From contig NZ_JANTHX010000007.1 in assembly GCF_024752305.1 (NCBI RefSeq), positions 210,433 through 274,432 of the forward strand: a DNA stretch of 64,000 nucleotides, written 5' to 3'. Under the pieces are notes generated by a model. It did not search any database and was not told the DNA's origin. It saw only the letters and a program-made list of their open reading frames with translations. The position numbers were made by a program, and so were the translations under genes. This document shows positions 1-8,914 of the stretch, piece after piece. Positions within the stretch are counted from its first letter, which is position 1. Each line of letters opens with the position of its first letter. This DNA is from Protaetiibacter mangrovi (GTDB lineage Bacteria > Actinomycetota > Actinomycetes > Actinomycetales > Microbacteriaceae).

Positions 1-311
1 AGCGACTGTTCACCGAGAAGCAACGGACCGCGATGGCCGCCCGGGATGGCGGGTGCCTGATGTGCGGCAGACCACCGTCCTGGTGCGAAGCACACCACAT
101 CGACCACTGGGACGAACACGCAGGCCGCACCGACATCGACAGTGGGGTGCTGCTGTGCCGGTTCTGCCACCTCAACATCCACAACAACCGGTGGCGCATC
201 CGACGCCGCGACGGCGACTACCTGCTCGAGAAACCCGACCCCGACGGGATCCTCCGGCACATGCCCCTGCCCTCCCGCAGCCCCGCACTCGAGCGACTCC
301 TCACCGGGTGA
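1..311 (+). CDS. HNH endonuclease domain protein, 13E12/DUF222 type (5' end outside window)
   Basis: The C-terminal part of an HNH nuclease domain protein; the reading frame is already open at base 3, so the gene starts before the window. The visible 100 or so residues hold the zinc-binding and catalytic pattern of the family: a CLMC pair, the AHHIDHW segment containing the HNH histidines, and a second pair in LLCRFCHLNIH. In actinobacteria this arrangement usually ends long DUF222/13E12-repeat proteins present in several copies per genome; their role is not settled, although the fold is a metal-dependent nuclease. The gene converges on the GH43 gene, whose stop lies 6 bp away. The DUF222 part cannot be confirmed here because it would lie upstream. 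Confidence 0.85.
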   Translation, partial: RLFTEKQRTAMAARDGGCLMCGRPPSWCEAHHIDHWDEHAGRTDIDSGVLLCRFCHLNIHNNRWRIRRRDGDYLLEKPDPDGILRHMPLPSRSPALERLLTG

Positions 312-316
312 TGCGG

Positions 317-1321
317 CTACTCCCCCACCGACGGCCAGCCGTCGGTGCCCCAGCGCAGCGGCTCGATCGCGAGCGCCGGAAGGCCCGCATTCGCCCCGTC
401 GTAGAAGTGGAAGCCGAGCAACTCGCCCGACACCGACTCGCCTCCCGGCCCGATGCGATCACCCTCGGTGGTGAGCACGACCGTGCCACCGCCCGACGCG
501 AGCGGCACCCCGTCCGCATCGAGATACGGCCCGGTCACCTCATCCGCCCGACCCACGATCACCTGGTAGGTGGAGTCCACCCCGCGACAGCAGGCCCCGA
601 TCGACGCGAACAGCCAGAAGGCGTCTCCGTGCCGCGTGATCGACGGCGCCTCGATCGCGTTCGGGCCGCCGCGCCCACCGGCGAGCAACACCGCGTCGTC
701 GAGGGACGCACCCTCCGCGAGCAGGCCGCCCGGCCAGCTCAACGGCAGCATCCGGATGCCGCTCCAGAACGAGCCGAACGCCAGCCACGGTCGCCCCTCG
801 GCGTCGTCGATCACGGCCGGGTCGATCGCGTTGACGTCGTCGGTCTTCTCGGACACCAGCACCGGCCCCCGATCGGTCCAGCCGTAGGCCGGATCGTCGG
901 GATCGAGCGTGGTCGCGGTCGCGAGGCCGATCGCCGAGTGGTTCGATCCGAATGTCGACGCCGCGTAGTAGAGGTACCACGTGCCGTCGTGCTCATGCAG
1001 CTCCGGGGCCCACAGGTTCGTCACACCGGGCACCTCCTCGGCGATCCACGCCGGACGCCCACCCGTCGGCCACACCGAACCGACACGACGCCAGGTGACA
1101 CCCCCATCGTCCGAACGCCTCACCTGCAGCTCGCCGCCGTCGAGCAGCGGGTCACCCGTCGAATACACGAACCAGGGCTCGTCGCCCGCGCCGGCGACCA
1201 GCGCCGGATCGTGCACCCGCACGTCGCCCGCCAGATCCGACGGCGGCGTCGGCTGGATCGGGCTGCACCCCGTCAGCATGAGCGCCGCCACAACGACGGG
1301 GCCGAGCAGCCGCGCGGTCAC
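317..1321 (-). CDS. GH43 arabinanase-like lipoprotein
   Basis: A 334-residue secreted lipoprotein of glycoside hydrolase family 43, probably an endo-1,5-alpha-L-arabinanase or arabinosidase at the cell surface. Residues 1-19 form a lipoprotein signal with lipobox LTGC (Cys19). The five-bladed propeller signature residues of the family are visible: VHDPAL with the base Asp38, NAIDPAV with Asp167, and NAIEAPS with the acid Glu224. The GTG start at 1321 overlaps the stop of the upstream GH51 gene by 4 bp (GTGA), implying translational coupling; an in-frame start nine codons earlier would bury the signal peptide deeper. It is the last gene of the arabino-oligosaccharide operon. Arabinan cleavage outside the cell would feed the adjacent transporter and the cytoplasmic GH51 enzyme. 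The exact substrate is inferred. Confidence 0.85.
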   Translation of the reverse strand: MTARLLGPVVVAALMLTGCSPIQPTPPSDLAGDVRVHDPALVAGAGDEPWFVYSTGDPLLDGGELQVRRSDDGGVTWRRVGSVWPTGGRPAWIAEEVPGVTNLWAPELHEHDGTWYLYYAASTFGSNHSAIGLATATTLDPDDPAYGWTDRGPVLVSEKTDDVNAIDPAVIDDAEGRPWLAFGSFWSGIRMLPLSWPGGLLAEGASLDDAVLLAGGRGGPNAIEAPSITRHGDAFWLFASIGACCRGVDSTYQVIVGRADEVTGPYLDADGVPLASGGGTVVLTTEGDRIGPGGESVSGELLGFHFYDGANAGLPALAIEPLRWGTDGWPSVGE

Positions 1322-2835
1322 GCGCCGGCGAGCTCGATCGCCGTCCACGACACCGGCGGCAACTCCACCGTCAGCACACCGTCGACGATCCTCGCCGAGG
1401 TGTTCGGGTGCAGTGCCACGCGCTCCGGATCGTCGAGAGTGTTCGCCACGTCGAGCTCGTCATCCGACAGCGTCTCGGCTGCGACCAGACGCACCGCACC
1501 GAGCGTCGCGAGGTCGACCGTCATCGTGACCGACTCATCCTGCGAACGGTTCACGAGGAACACCGCGGATGCCCCGCTCGCGTCGTCGTGGGTGGCGACC
1601 GAGTCGACCACCGGCACCGCACCGTACTGCGCCGTGTCGTAGAGCGGCGCCTCGAGCTTCAACTGCAGCGCGGCGCCCCGCGCGAGTCGCGACGTCGTCG
1701 CGAACGGGAAGAACGTGGTCTGCCGCCACGCAGGCCCACCCGGCTCGGTCATGATCGGCGCGATCACGTTCACGAGCTGTGCGAGCGAAGCGCTCGTCAC
1801 CCGGTCGGCGTGCTTCAGCAGCGAGATCATGAGACTGCCGAACACCACCGCGTCGAGCACCGAGTAGTGGTCCTCGAGGATGCGCGGCGCGATCGGCCAG
1901 TTGTCGATCCCCGTGACCTTGTCGACCCCGTGATAGCGCTCGATGTACCAGACGTTCCACTCGTCGAACGAGATGTCGATCGTCTTGTCGCTGCCGCGCA
2001 CCGCCTTCACGTGGTCGGCCGTCGCGACGACCTCCTCGATGAAGCGGTCCATGTCGACCCCGGATGCCAGGAAGCTCGCGCGGTCGCCGGCCTTCTCCTC
2101 GTAGTAGGCGTGGCACGAGATGTAGTCGACATCGTCGTAGGCGTGGGTCAGCACCACCCGCTCCCACTCTCCGAAGGTCGGCATCGCGCGCGACGACGAC
2201 CCGCACACGACGAGCTGCAGCTCGGGGTCGAGCTGCCGCATCGCCTTGGCCGTCTGGGTGGCGAGCTTGCCGTAGTCGTCGGCCGAACGGTGGCCGAGCT
2301 GCCACGGGCCGTCCATCTCGTTGCCGAGGCACCACATCCGCACGTCGAACGGCAGGTCCCGGCCGTTCGCGCGTCGGCTCTCGCTGAGGGCGGTGCCGCC
2401 GCGGATGTTGGTGTACTCGAGCAGGTCCAGCGCCTCGGCGACCCCCCGGGTTCCGAGGTTGACGGCGAGCATGAGCTCCGAGCCGACCTGCTCGAGCCAG
2501 GTCTGGAACTCGTGCAGCCCCACCTCGTTGGTCTCGGTCGAGTGCCAGGCCAGATCGAGACGACGCGGACGCTCGGCCCGGGGCCCGACCGAGTCCTCCC
2601 AGCGGAACCCCGAGACGAAGTTGCCGCCCGGGTAGCGGATCGTCGAGACGCCGAGCTCCTTCACGAGCGCCACGACGTCCTGACGGAAGCCGTCGGCATC
2701 CGCGCTCGGGTGCCCGGGCTCGTAGATCCCGTCGTAGACGTGCCGGCCTAGGTGCTCGACGAAGCCGCCGAACAGCCGCCGGTCGATGGCACCGATCCGG
2801 AAGTGGGGGTCGACGGTGAGGTGTGCAGAGATCAC
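1318..2835 (-). CDS. abfA: GH51 alpha-L-arabinofuranosidase
   Basis: A 505-residue intracellular exo-enzyme that releases L-arabinofuranose from arabino-oligosaccharides. The length matches characterised AbfA enzymes. Residues 65-80 carry the family segment IRYPGGNFVSGFRWED; the acid/base is Glu173 in WCLGNEMDG and the nucleophile is Glu292 in ISFDEWN, close to the positions known in Geobacillus AbfA. There is no signal peptide, so the substrate must be imported, which fits its place directly after two sugar permeases. The GTG start at 2835 overlaps the permease stop by 4 bp, and the same kind of overlap leads into the GH43 gene. The open frame continues upstream of the GTG but only as antisense to the permease. 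Family assignment is firm; the preferred linkage is inferred. Confidence 0.93.
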   Translation of the reverse strand: MISAHLTVDPHFRIGAIDRRLFGGFVEHLGRHVYDGIYEPGHPSADADGFRQDVVALVKELGVSTIRYPGGNFVSGFRWEDSVGPRAERPRRLDLAWHSTETNEVGLHEFQTWLEQVGSELMLAVNLGTRGVAEALDLLEYTNIRGGTALSESRRANGRDLPFDVRMWCLGNEMDGPWQLGHRSADDYGKLATQTAKAMRQLDPELQLVVCGSSSRAMPTFGEWERVVLTHAYDDVDYISCHAYYEEKAGDRASFLASGVDMDRFIEEVVATADHVKAVRGSDKTIDISFDEWNVWYIERYHGVDKVTGIDNWPIAPRILEDHYSVLDAVVFGSLMISLLKHADRVTSASLAQLVNVIAPIMTEPGGPAWRQTTFFPFATTSRLARGAALQLKLEAPLYDTAQYGAVPVVDSVATHDDASGASAVFLVNRSQDESVTMTVDLATLGAVRLVAAETLSDDELDVANTLDDPERVALHPNTSARIVDGVLTVELPPVSWTAIELAGA

Positions 2836-3731
2836 TTGAGGCTTCCCATGGAGAGTCCGCCCTGCCAATACCGCTGCAGGGAGAGGAACGCGATGACGAG
2901 CGGCACGATCGAGACGAGCGAGCCGATGATGATGAGACTCCAGAGCGAGGTGCCTCCGCCGTTGTTGGCGGCGGCGAGACTCTGCCACTGGTTGATGCCG
3001 ACGGTCACCGGGAACAGCCGGTTGTTCTGCAGCATGGCGAGCGGCAGGAAGAAGTTGTTCCAGGTGGCGACGATCGACAGCAGCAGCACCGTGACGATCG
3101 CCGGACGCATGAGCGGCAGGGCCACCTGCACGAAGGTGCGCAGCTCGCCCGCCCCGTCGACCCGGGCCGCGTCGAGCAGCTCGTCGGGCACCGCATCGCG
3201 GGCGAACACCGTCATCAGGTAGACCCCGAACGGGTTCAGCAGCGACGGCAGGATCACCGACCAGACCGTGTTGGTCAGGTTCAGCTGCGACAGCATGATG
3301 AAGGTCGGGATCACGAGGGCCGTGAGCGGCACCATCACGGCGCCGAGCAGCAGGGAGAAGGTGAAGGTGCGACCGCGGAAGCGGTACTTCGCGAAGCCGT
3401 ACCCCGCGAGCACGCAGAGGATCGTGGCGCCGACACCGCCGGTGAGGGCGTAGAAGGCGGAGTTGCCGATCCACTGCAGGTAGATGCCGCCGTTGTACGT
3501 GAACAGCGTCTGCAGGTTGCCGAGGTAGTCGATCGAGTCGGCGAACCACAGCGCGCTCCCGCCGCCGAACAGCCCCGCGGCATCCTTCGACGAGTTGATG
3601 ACGATCCAGTAGAACGGCACCAGGAAGTAGACCAGCAGGAGGCCGAGGACCAGCTGCGCCCCGATGAAGCGCCGTCCCGGCCGGCGCTGCGGACGGCCGT
3701 GGGTGGTGATCAGCTCGGTGTGGGTGCTCAT
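2832..3731 (-). CDS. carbohydrate ABC transporter permease (MalG/AraQ-type)
   Basis: A 299-residue inner-membrane permease of the CUT1 carbohydrate uptake family. About six membrane helices are visible, starting with the hydrophobic stretch near residues 25-45 (LVLGLLLVYFLVPFYWIVI). The cytoplasmic EAA loop that contacts the ATPase reads DAARVDGAGELRTF, followed by the ALPLMRPAI stretch. The ATG at 3731 overlaps the stop of the partner permease by 4 bp (ATGA). No ATPase gene is present in the cluster; in actinobacteria a shared MsiK-type ATPase usually serves several CUT1 systems, so one is expected elsewhere. Substrate is inferred to be arabino-oligosaccharides from the flanking GH51 and GH43 genes. 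Confidence 0.9.
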   Translation of the reverse strand: MSTHTELITTHGRPQRRPGRRFIGAQLVLGLLLVYFLVPFYWIVINSSKDAAGLFGGGSALWFADSIDYLGNLQTLFTYNGGIYLQWIGNSAFYALTGGVGATILCVLAGYGFAKYRFRGRTFTFSLLLGAVMVPLTALVIPTFIMLSQLNLTNTVWSVILPSLLNPFGVYLMTVFARDAVPDELLDAARVDGAGELRTFVQVALPLMRPAIVTVLLLSIVATWNNFFLPLAMLQNNRLFPVTVGINQWQSLAAANNGGGTSLWSLIIIGSLVSIVPLVIAFLSLQRYWQGGLSMGSLK

Positions 3732-4657
3732 CCGAGGAACCCCCCGCGCTTCCGCGTCGCGAGCATGAAGATGTACACGCAGATGAACACCACGATGCCG
3801 AGGGCGAACGAGATCGCCGAGCCGTAGTTGAAGTTCGCGAGCGCGAACGCCTGCTGGTAGGCGTACATGTTCGGCGTGAAGTCGGGGCCGATCGTGCCGG
3901 CCGCGAGGAACTTCAGCATCATCGGCTCGTTGAAGAACTGCAGCGTTCCGATGAGCGCGAACACCAGGATGAGCACGAGCGAGTTCGTGATCATCGGCAC
4001 CTTGATGCGCACGGCGATCTGCCAGTTGTTCGCCCCGTCGATGCGGGCGGCCTCGTAGATGGAGGGGTCGATGCCCTGCAGCGCCGCGTACAGGATGATC
4101 ATGTAGTAGCCGGCCCACTGCCAGGTGACCACGTTGAGCAGGCCGAAGAAGATGAGCTGGGGGCTCAGGAAGTCAGGCGCGTTCGCGCCGAAGAGGCCGA
4201 ACAGCTCGCCGAGCGGCCCGAAGTTCTTGCTGTAGAGGAAGCCCCACATGAGGGCGCCGATGACGACCGGGATGGCGTACGGCAGGAAGATCATGAGCCG
4301 CGAGAACCGGGCGAACCGGGTGGTCACGACGTCGAGGATCAGGGCGATGGCCAGCGAGACGAGCATCTGCACCGGGATCAGCACGACCGAGAAGGTCAGC
4401 ACGAACCAGACGCCCGACAGGAAGTGCTCGTCGGTGAAGGCCTTCAGGTAGTTCTCGAACCAGACGAACTGGGTGCCGCCGATGAGCGCCTTGCGGAACA
4501 GCGACAGGTAGAAGGCGTATGCCAGCGGGGCGATGAGGAAGACGACGAAGACGATCGCGAACGGTGCGACGAAGGCCCAGCCGACGAGGGTGTGACGTCG
4601 CCGTGCCGTGGCGATGCCCGCGCGCGGCCGCGGCTGCGCGAGTGTCGTGGAGGTCAT
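3728..4657 (-). CDS. carbohydrate ABC transporter permease (MalF/AraP-type)
   Basis: A 309-residue membrane permease, partner of the downstream MalG-type protein. A cytoplasmic N-terminus of about 25 residues precedes the first helix (LVGWAFVAPFAIVFVVFLIA), and a further set of helices follows. The EAA loop reads EAARIDGANNWQIAVRIKVP. It follows the binding-protein gene after a 69-bp gap that holds a strong hairpin, and it is translationally coupled to the next permease. This order (binding protein, MalF-type, MalG-type, hydrolases) is typical of actinobacterial oligosaccharide uptake operons. Confidence 0.9.
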   Translation of the reverse strand: MTSTTLAQPRPRAGIATARRRHTLVGWAFVAPFAIVFVVFLIAPLAYAFYLSLFRKALIGGTQFVWFENYLKAFTDEHFLSGVWFVLTFSVVLIPVQMLVSLAIALILDVVTTRFARFSRLMIFLPYAIPVVIGALMWGFLYSKNFGPLGELFGLFGANAPDFLSPQLIFFGLLNVVTWQWAGYYMIILYAALQGIDPSIYEAARIDGANNWQIAVRIKVPMITNSLVLILVFALIGTLQFFNEPMMLKFLAAGTIGPDFTPNMYAYQQAFALANFNYGSAISFALGIVVFICVYIFMLATRKRGGFLG

Positions 4658-4680
4658 GCGGAGATCCTTGCGGGAGTGGG

Positions 4681-4719
4681 GGTCCGGGTCGACCGCGAGG
4701 TGTGCGGCCGACCCGGACC
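4681..4719 (-). terminator. intercistronic hairpin between binding-protein and permease genes
   Basis: A perfect 11-bp inverted repeat (GGTCCGGGTCG at 4681-4691, its complement at 4709-4719) with a 17-nt loop lies just after the binding-protein stop. No T-run follows, so it is more likely a partial terminator or a block to 3'-exonuclease decay that raises binding-protein mRNA over permease mRNA than a full stop. Confidence 0.55.
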
Positions 4720-4726
4720 GGTCGTA

Positions 4727-6091
4727 TTACTCGGTGACGGTGAAGCCCTGCTCGGTGGCGTAGTCGACGAGCTTCTGCTGCAGCTCGTCGGCGGCCTCGG
4801 AGCCGGTCTTCTCACCGTTGTTGATGGCGGCGAGCGCCTCGGTGAACGATGCGTAGTAGTACGACGCGAACGGGCTGTAGGTGAAGCCCTTGTACGCGTC
4901 CGCGGCGGGCACGTACACCTCCTTGTTGGCCTGCTGGCCGTTGAAGAAGCCAACCTGGGCGTTCACGAACTCGTCGGAGGTGAGCACGTTCTTGTTGAGC
5001 GGGAAGATGATCTGGTTCTCCCAGCCGTCCTTGAGCGAGGCGTCGTCGGCGTACAGGCCGAACGCGACCTTGGCCGCGTTCTCGGGCTGCGACGACTGCG
5101 CCGTCACCGAGAACGCCGATCCGCCCCAGTTCACGGCCACCGGGTTCGCGGTGTCCCACTGCGGAAGCGGGGCGACCGAGAACTTGCCCGAGTCGTCGCC
5201 CGAACCGACGCCGGCACCGGTCAGGTAGCCGGGCGCCCAGGCCGCCGACACGTAGGTCGCGTAGTCGCCGCCGACCATGCCCGAGATGTACTCGGGGGTG
5301 AACTGGTCCTGCGTGCCCACGAGGCCCTTCGAGACGAGCTCGGCCCAGTAGTCGAGCACCTTCTTCGACGCGTCGTCGTTGACCTTGATCCCGATGTCCT
5401 CCGGTGTGGCGGGGTCGTAGGTGAACGGCTTCGCGCCGGCCTGGATGGTGAGGGCCATGAAGACGGCGGGCACGTTGGCGCCGAGGTCGCCGAACAGCGG
5501 GCCGCCGGCGTCCTTCACCTTCTGCGCGTCGGCCATGTACTCGTCCCACGTGGTGGGCGGGGTCGTGATCCCGTACTGCGCGAAGACGTCGCTGCGGTAG
5601 ATGAGACCCATCGGCCCGCCGTCGACCGGGGCGCCGAAGACGGCGTCGCCGACCGAGACGTCCTTCCAGGCACCCTCGCTGAAGTCGCCCTTCACGTCGT
5701 CGTAGCCGTAGCCCGAGATGTCGACGAGCGCGTTCTGCACGACGTAGTTCGAGATGCGGTCGGCCTCGAGCATGATCACGTCGGGCGCGCCGGTTCCGGC
5801 CGAGATGGCGGTCTGGAACTTGTCGTACTCGTCGTTGCCCTGCCCGACGTTCGTCCAGCACGCCTGGACCTCGTCGTTGCCGGCGTTGAAGTTGTCGATG
5901 ACCTTGTCCATGTTGGGGTACCAGCCCCACACCGACACGACGGGGAGGTCGGTCTTGGTGATGGTGTTGGTGCAGCTGGAGGTGTCGGCACCGCCGCCGC
6001 CCCCGCCGGAGCCCCCGTCCGCCGAGCAGGCGGAGAGGAGCGAGGTGATCGCGACGGCCGACACGGCGGCCAGTGCGAGCTTCTTGTTCAC
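4727..6091 (-). CDS. sugar ABC transporter substrate-binding lipoprotein (arabino-oligosaccharide locus)
   Basis: A 454-residue extracytoplasmic solute-binding protein of the CUT1 family, anchored as a lipoprotein. The chosen GTG at 6091 gives a clean signal (NKK, then a hydrophobic core) ending in lipobox LSAC with Cys22, followed by a Gly/Ser linker; a GAAGGGA ribosome site lies about 8 bases upstream. An ATG 14 codons further up would add a charged tail before the signal and is less likely. The body has the usual features of the fold, such as a VVSVWGWYPNMDKVI first strand-helix and later MLEADRISNYV. It heads the transporter part of the operon and has its own promoter with overlapping LacI-type operators. 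The ligand is inferred from neighbouring GH51 and GH43 genes. Confidence 0.9.
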   Translation of the reverse strand: MNKKLALAAVSAVAITSLLSACSADGGSGGGGGGADTSSCTNTITKTDLPVVSVWGWYPNMDKVIDNFNAGNDEVQACWTNVGQGNDEYDKFQTAISAGTGAPDVIMLEADRISNYVVQNALVDISGYGYDDVKGDFSEGAWKDVSVGDAVFGAPVDGGPMGLIYRSDVFAQYGITTPPTTWDEYMADAQKVKDAGGPLFGDLGANVPAVFMALTIQAGAKPFTYDPATPEDIGIKVNDDASKKVLDYWAELVSKGLVGTQDQFTPEYISGMVGGDYATYVSAAWAPGYLTGAGVGSGDDSGKFSVAPLPQWDTANPVAVNWGGSAFSVTAQSSQPENAAKVAFGLYADDASLKDGWENQIIFPLNKNVLTSDEFVNAQVGFFNGQQANKEVYVPAADAYKGFTYSPFASYYYASFTEALAAINNGEKTGSEAADELQQKLVDYATEQGFTVTE

Positions 6092-6241
6092 TGTGGTGGG
6101 ATCCCTTCGGAAGGTGTTGTGGGACTTCTTTGTCATGCACCCGAAGCGGTCCGGTGAAGCGGCGGGTCGGACTCGGCGTGAGGCGTCTGCGCCTCCTCGC
6201 GAATCTCCCTCGATCCGTTCTCCCGGTCCATCCGGTCGATT

Positions 6242-6267
6242 TACAACGTTAGAAAGTAAACGTTGTA
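6242..6267. promoter_or_regulatory. tandem LacI-family operators
   Basis: Two related 12-bp palindromic sites, TACAACGTTAGA (6242-6253) and GTAAACGTTGTA (6256-6267), whose outer halves form a perfect 9-bp inverted repeat. They share the core with TACAACGTTGCA at the start of the adjacent LacI gene, and lie over the predicted transcription start of the binding-protein gene. This is the expected position for repression by that LacI protein. Confidence 0.75.
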
Positions 6268-6271
6268 GAGA

Positions 6272-6300
6272 ATCATGCCCACGGACGTTCACGTTGTCAA
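6272..6300 (-). promoter_or_regulatory. sigma-70-type promoter of the arabino-oligosaccharide transporter
   Basis: On the minus strand TTGACA (6300-6295), a 17-nt spacer and CATGAT (6277-6272) make a good vegetative promoter. The predicted start falls inside the LacI operators just downstream. The leader to the GTG start is about 170 nt. Confidence 0.6.
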
Positions 6301-6340
6301 TACCCGCCGGTCGGTCGCGGCTTGCACGGCAGCGACGAGG

Positions 6341-7360
6341 TCAGGCGGGGCCGGTGGACTCGCGCTCGACGATGCGGAAATCGGCGTACACCTCGCGCGC
6401 CGGCGTGGCGTCGTGCGAGGCCACTCGCTGCATCAGCACGTCCACCGCCGTTCGCGCGATCTGCTCGCGACCGGGGTCGATCGTGGTCAGGCTGGGCAGC
6501 GAGTACTGCGCCTCGTCGAGGTCGTCGAAGCCGATCACGGCGACGTCGTCGGGTACTCGCAGCCCCGCCTCCTGCAGCACACGCATGGCGCCGAGGGCGA
6601 GCGTGTCGTTGAGCCCGAACACCGCGTCGAACCGCACGCCGCTCCGGAGCAGCTCGCGCATGCTCGTGGCGCCGTTCGCCCGATGCCAGAGCGCCGTGTA
6701 GCCGAGCAGCGCCGGGTCGAACGGGATGCCCGCCGCGTCGAGCGCCTCCCGGTAGCCCCGCAGGCGCAGGCCGGCCGAGCCGATCACCTCGCCCTCGTGG
6801 GCGCCGACGACGGCGATGCGGCGGCGCCCGAGACCGATCAGGTACTCGGTCGCGGCGCGGGCCGCGTCGACGTTCTGCATCGTGACGTGGTCGGCGGTCC
6901 CGCCGAAGATGCGCTCGCCGAGCAGCACCAGCGGGTAGCCGACTCCCGTCAGTCCGACGTCCTCCTGGCTCATCCCGAGCGGGCTGAAGATGAGCCCGTC
7001 GCTGAGCTTGCGGCGGGGGCTCCGCAGCACCTCGAGCTCCCGGTCGCGGTCGCCGCCGGTGTGCTCGATGGTGACGGTCAGCCCGCGCCTCTCCGCCTCC
7101 CGGATCACCGCATCCGCGAGCTCGGCGAAGTAGCTGAGCCCGAGCTCCGGCAGGGCGAGGGCGATCACCCCGGTGCGGCCGGAGCGGAGGCTGCGGGCCG
7201 AGAGATTCGGCTGGTAGCCGAGCTCGGCGATCGCCTGCTCGACCTTCTCGCGCGTGGCGGGGCGGATGTGCGGGTAGTCGTTGATGACGTTCGACACGGT
7301 CTTGATCGAGACCCCGGCGAGCCTCGCGACATCGTGCAGAGTGGCCGCCACGCGCGTCAC
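6341..7360 (-). CDS. LacI-family repressor of the arabino-oligosaccharide operon
   Basis: A 339-residue LacI/GalR regulator. The N-terminal helix-turn-helix and hinge read TLHDVARLAGVSIKTVSNVI (about residues 7-26), then a periplasmic-binding-protein-like sensor domain to the end (for example the VIGFDDLDEAQYSLPSLTTI region near the C-terminus). GTG at 7360 is chosen because it keeps the full DNA-binding head and sits just downstream of an operator copy; a second in-frame GTG at 7351 would also do. It lies between the GH1 gene and the binding-protein gene on the same strand. Operators at its own start and at the transporter promoter suggest autoregulation plus control of the operon. The inducer, probably an arabinose-containing sugar, is inferred. 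Confidence 0.92.
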   Translation of the reverse strand: MTRVAATLHDVARLAGVSIKTVSNVINDYPHIRPATREKVEQAIAELGYQPNLSARSLRSGRTGVIALALPELGLSYFAELADAVIREAERRGLTVTIEHTGGDRDRELEVLRSPRRKLSDGLIFSPLGMSQEDVGLTGVGYPLVLLGERIFGGTADHVTMQNVDAARAATEYLIGLGRRRIAVVGAHEGEVIGSAGLRLRGYREALDAAGIPFDPALLGYTALWHRANGATSMRELLRSGVRFDAVFGLNDTLALGAMRVLQEAGLRVPDDVAVIGFDDLDEAQYSLPSLTTIDPGREQIARTAVDVLMQRVASHDATPAREVYADFRIVERESTGPA

Positions 7361-7362
7361 TC

Positions 7363-7374
7363 TACAACGTTGCA
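7363..7374. promoter_or_regulatory. LacI-family operator at the regulator's own start
   Basis: TACAACGTTGCA, a near-perfect 12-bp palindrome (6+6, one mismatch), lies 3 bp before the LacI start codon and 19 bp after the GH1 stop. It matches the sites at 6242-6267, supporting autoregulation. Confidence 0.65.
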
Positions 7375-7392
7375 GCGCGGGCCCGGCGCGGC

Positions 7393-8847
7393 TCAGCGCT
7401 CGGGCGAGCCGGGGGTGCGCCGCGTCTCGAGCAGCTCCTTCACCCAGAGCGCCGAATCCTTCAGGATGCGCTCCTGGGTCTCGTAGTCGACCCGCACGAT
7501 GCCGAAGCGCTTCGAGTAGCCGTAGCCCCACTCGAAGTTGTCCATGAGCGACCACACCTGGTAGCCGCGCAGGTCGACGCCCTGCTGCATCGCGCGATGC
7601 GCGGCCGTGAAGTGTCGGTTCAGGTAGTCGACCCGGTCGTCGTCGTGCACGCGCGGACCGGCATCCGTCATCGTCACCCGGTCGGGGAACGCGGCGCCGT
7701 TCTCGGTGATCATGAGCGGCTGGTCCGGGAACTCGTCCTTCAGCGACAGCAGCAGCTCCTCGAGGCCGTCGGGCGCGATGTTCCACCCCATCTCCGTGAA
7801 CGGGCCCTCCTGCGGCAGGAACTCGACCACATCCGAGCTGCCCGGCCACGGCGAGCCGCCGACGTCCTTGTGGCCGTCGTTGTTGGCCTTCGGCCCCACG
7901 CCGTCCCACATCTTGACCGTCACGGTCGAGTAGTAGTTGACGCCGAGCACGTCGATCGGCTGGCGGATGTCGGCGAGATCCCCGCCCTTCACGAACGCCC
8001 AGTCGGTGACCGCGGCGGTGTCCTCGAGGAGGTCGGCGGGGTACTCCCCCTTCAGCATCGGATGGGTGAAGGCCCGGTTCGCGAGCGCGTCGATGCGGCG
8101 CTTCGCCTCGGGAGAGGTCGAGTGGTCGCCGCGGATCACGTGCAGGTTGAGGGTGACCGAGAGCTCCGGATCGTTCGTCGCCGCGCGCCGGATCTCCTGC
8201 ACGGCGAGACCGTGGCCGAGGTTCAGGTGGTGCACCGCCGCGAGCGCCGCCGCGCCGTCGGTGCGCCCGGGGGCGTGGGCTCCGGAGCCGTAGCCGAGAT
8301 AGGCCGAGCACCACGGTTCGTTGAGCGTCGTCCAGGTGTGCACGCGGTCGCCGAGCGCCTCGGCGGTGCGGGCCGCGTACTCGGCGAACCGCAGGGCGGT
8401 GTCGCGCGCGGGCCAGCCGCCGGCGTCCTCGAGGGTCTGCGGGAGGTCCCAGTGGTAGAGCGTCGCGATCGGGCGGATGCCGCGCTGGAGCAGGCCGTCC
8501 ACCAGCCGCGAGTAGAACGCGATGCCCGCGGGGTTGACGGCACCGGAGCCGGTCGGCTGGATGCGCGGCCACGCGATCGAGAAGCGGTACGCCTGCAGCC
8601 CCAGCTCGGCCATCAGGTCGAGGTCGGACTCCCAGCGGTGGTAGTGGTCGTCGGCCACGTCACCCGTGTCGCCGTTCCAGACCCTGCCCGGCGTGTGGCT
8701 GAAGGTGTCCCAGATCGACGGGCCGCGGCCGTCCTCCCGGGCGGCGCCCTCGATCTGGTACGACGCCGTCGCCGAACCGATCACGAAGTCGGGGGCGAAC
8801 TCGAGGCCGCTGTCGCGGAAGTCTGTGGAACCGGTTGCGGGGGGCAT
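7393..8847 (-). CDS. GH1 beta-glucosidase
   Basis: A 484-residue cytoplasmic glycoside hydrolase family 1 enzyme that hydrolyses beta-linked glucosides or related disaccharides. The acid/base Glu177 is in TLNEPW and the nucleophile Glu382 in ITENGAAF. The family N-terminal signature [15 protein letters not shown] is at residues 21-35. ATG at 8847 is chosen because it directly precedes the conserved fold; the longer open frame upstream runs antisense to the ROK gene. It lies upstream of the LacI gene on the same strand and may be co-transcribed. GH1 enzymes are broad, so cellobiose, another beta-glucoside or a beta-galactoside are all possible substrates. Confidence 0.93.
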   Translation of the reverse strand: MPPATGSTDFRDSGLEFAPDFVIGSATASYQIEGAAREDGRGPSIWDTFSHTPGRVWNGDTGDVADDHYHRWESDLDLMAELGLQAYRFSIAWPRIQPTGSGAVNPAGIAFYSRLVDGLLQRGIRPIATLYHWDLPQTLEDAGGWPARDTALRFAEYAARTAEALGDRVHTWTTLNEPWCSAYLGYGSGAHAPGRTDGAAALAAVHHLNLGHGLAVQEIRRAATNDPELSVTLNLHVIRGDHSTSPEAKRRIDALANRAFTHPMLKGEYPADLLEDTAAVTDWAFVKGGDLADIRQPIDVLGVNYYSTVTVKMWDGVGPKANNDGHKDVGGSPWPGSSDVVEFLPQEGPFTEMGWNIAPDGLEELLLSLKDEFPDQPLMITENGAAFPDRVTMTDAGPRVHDDDRVDYLNRHFTAAHRAMQQGVDLRGYQVWSLMDNFEWGYGYSKRFGIVRVDYETQERILKDSALWVKELLETRRTPGSPER

Positions 8848-8914
8848 CTGTCCAGTCTCCCGCACCCGGCCCATCGGCGCGAGCCGCTTCGCGGGGGTGG
8901 GATGGCGTCTCCCG

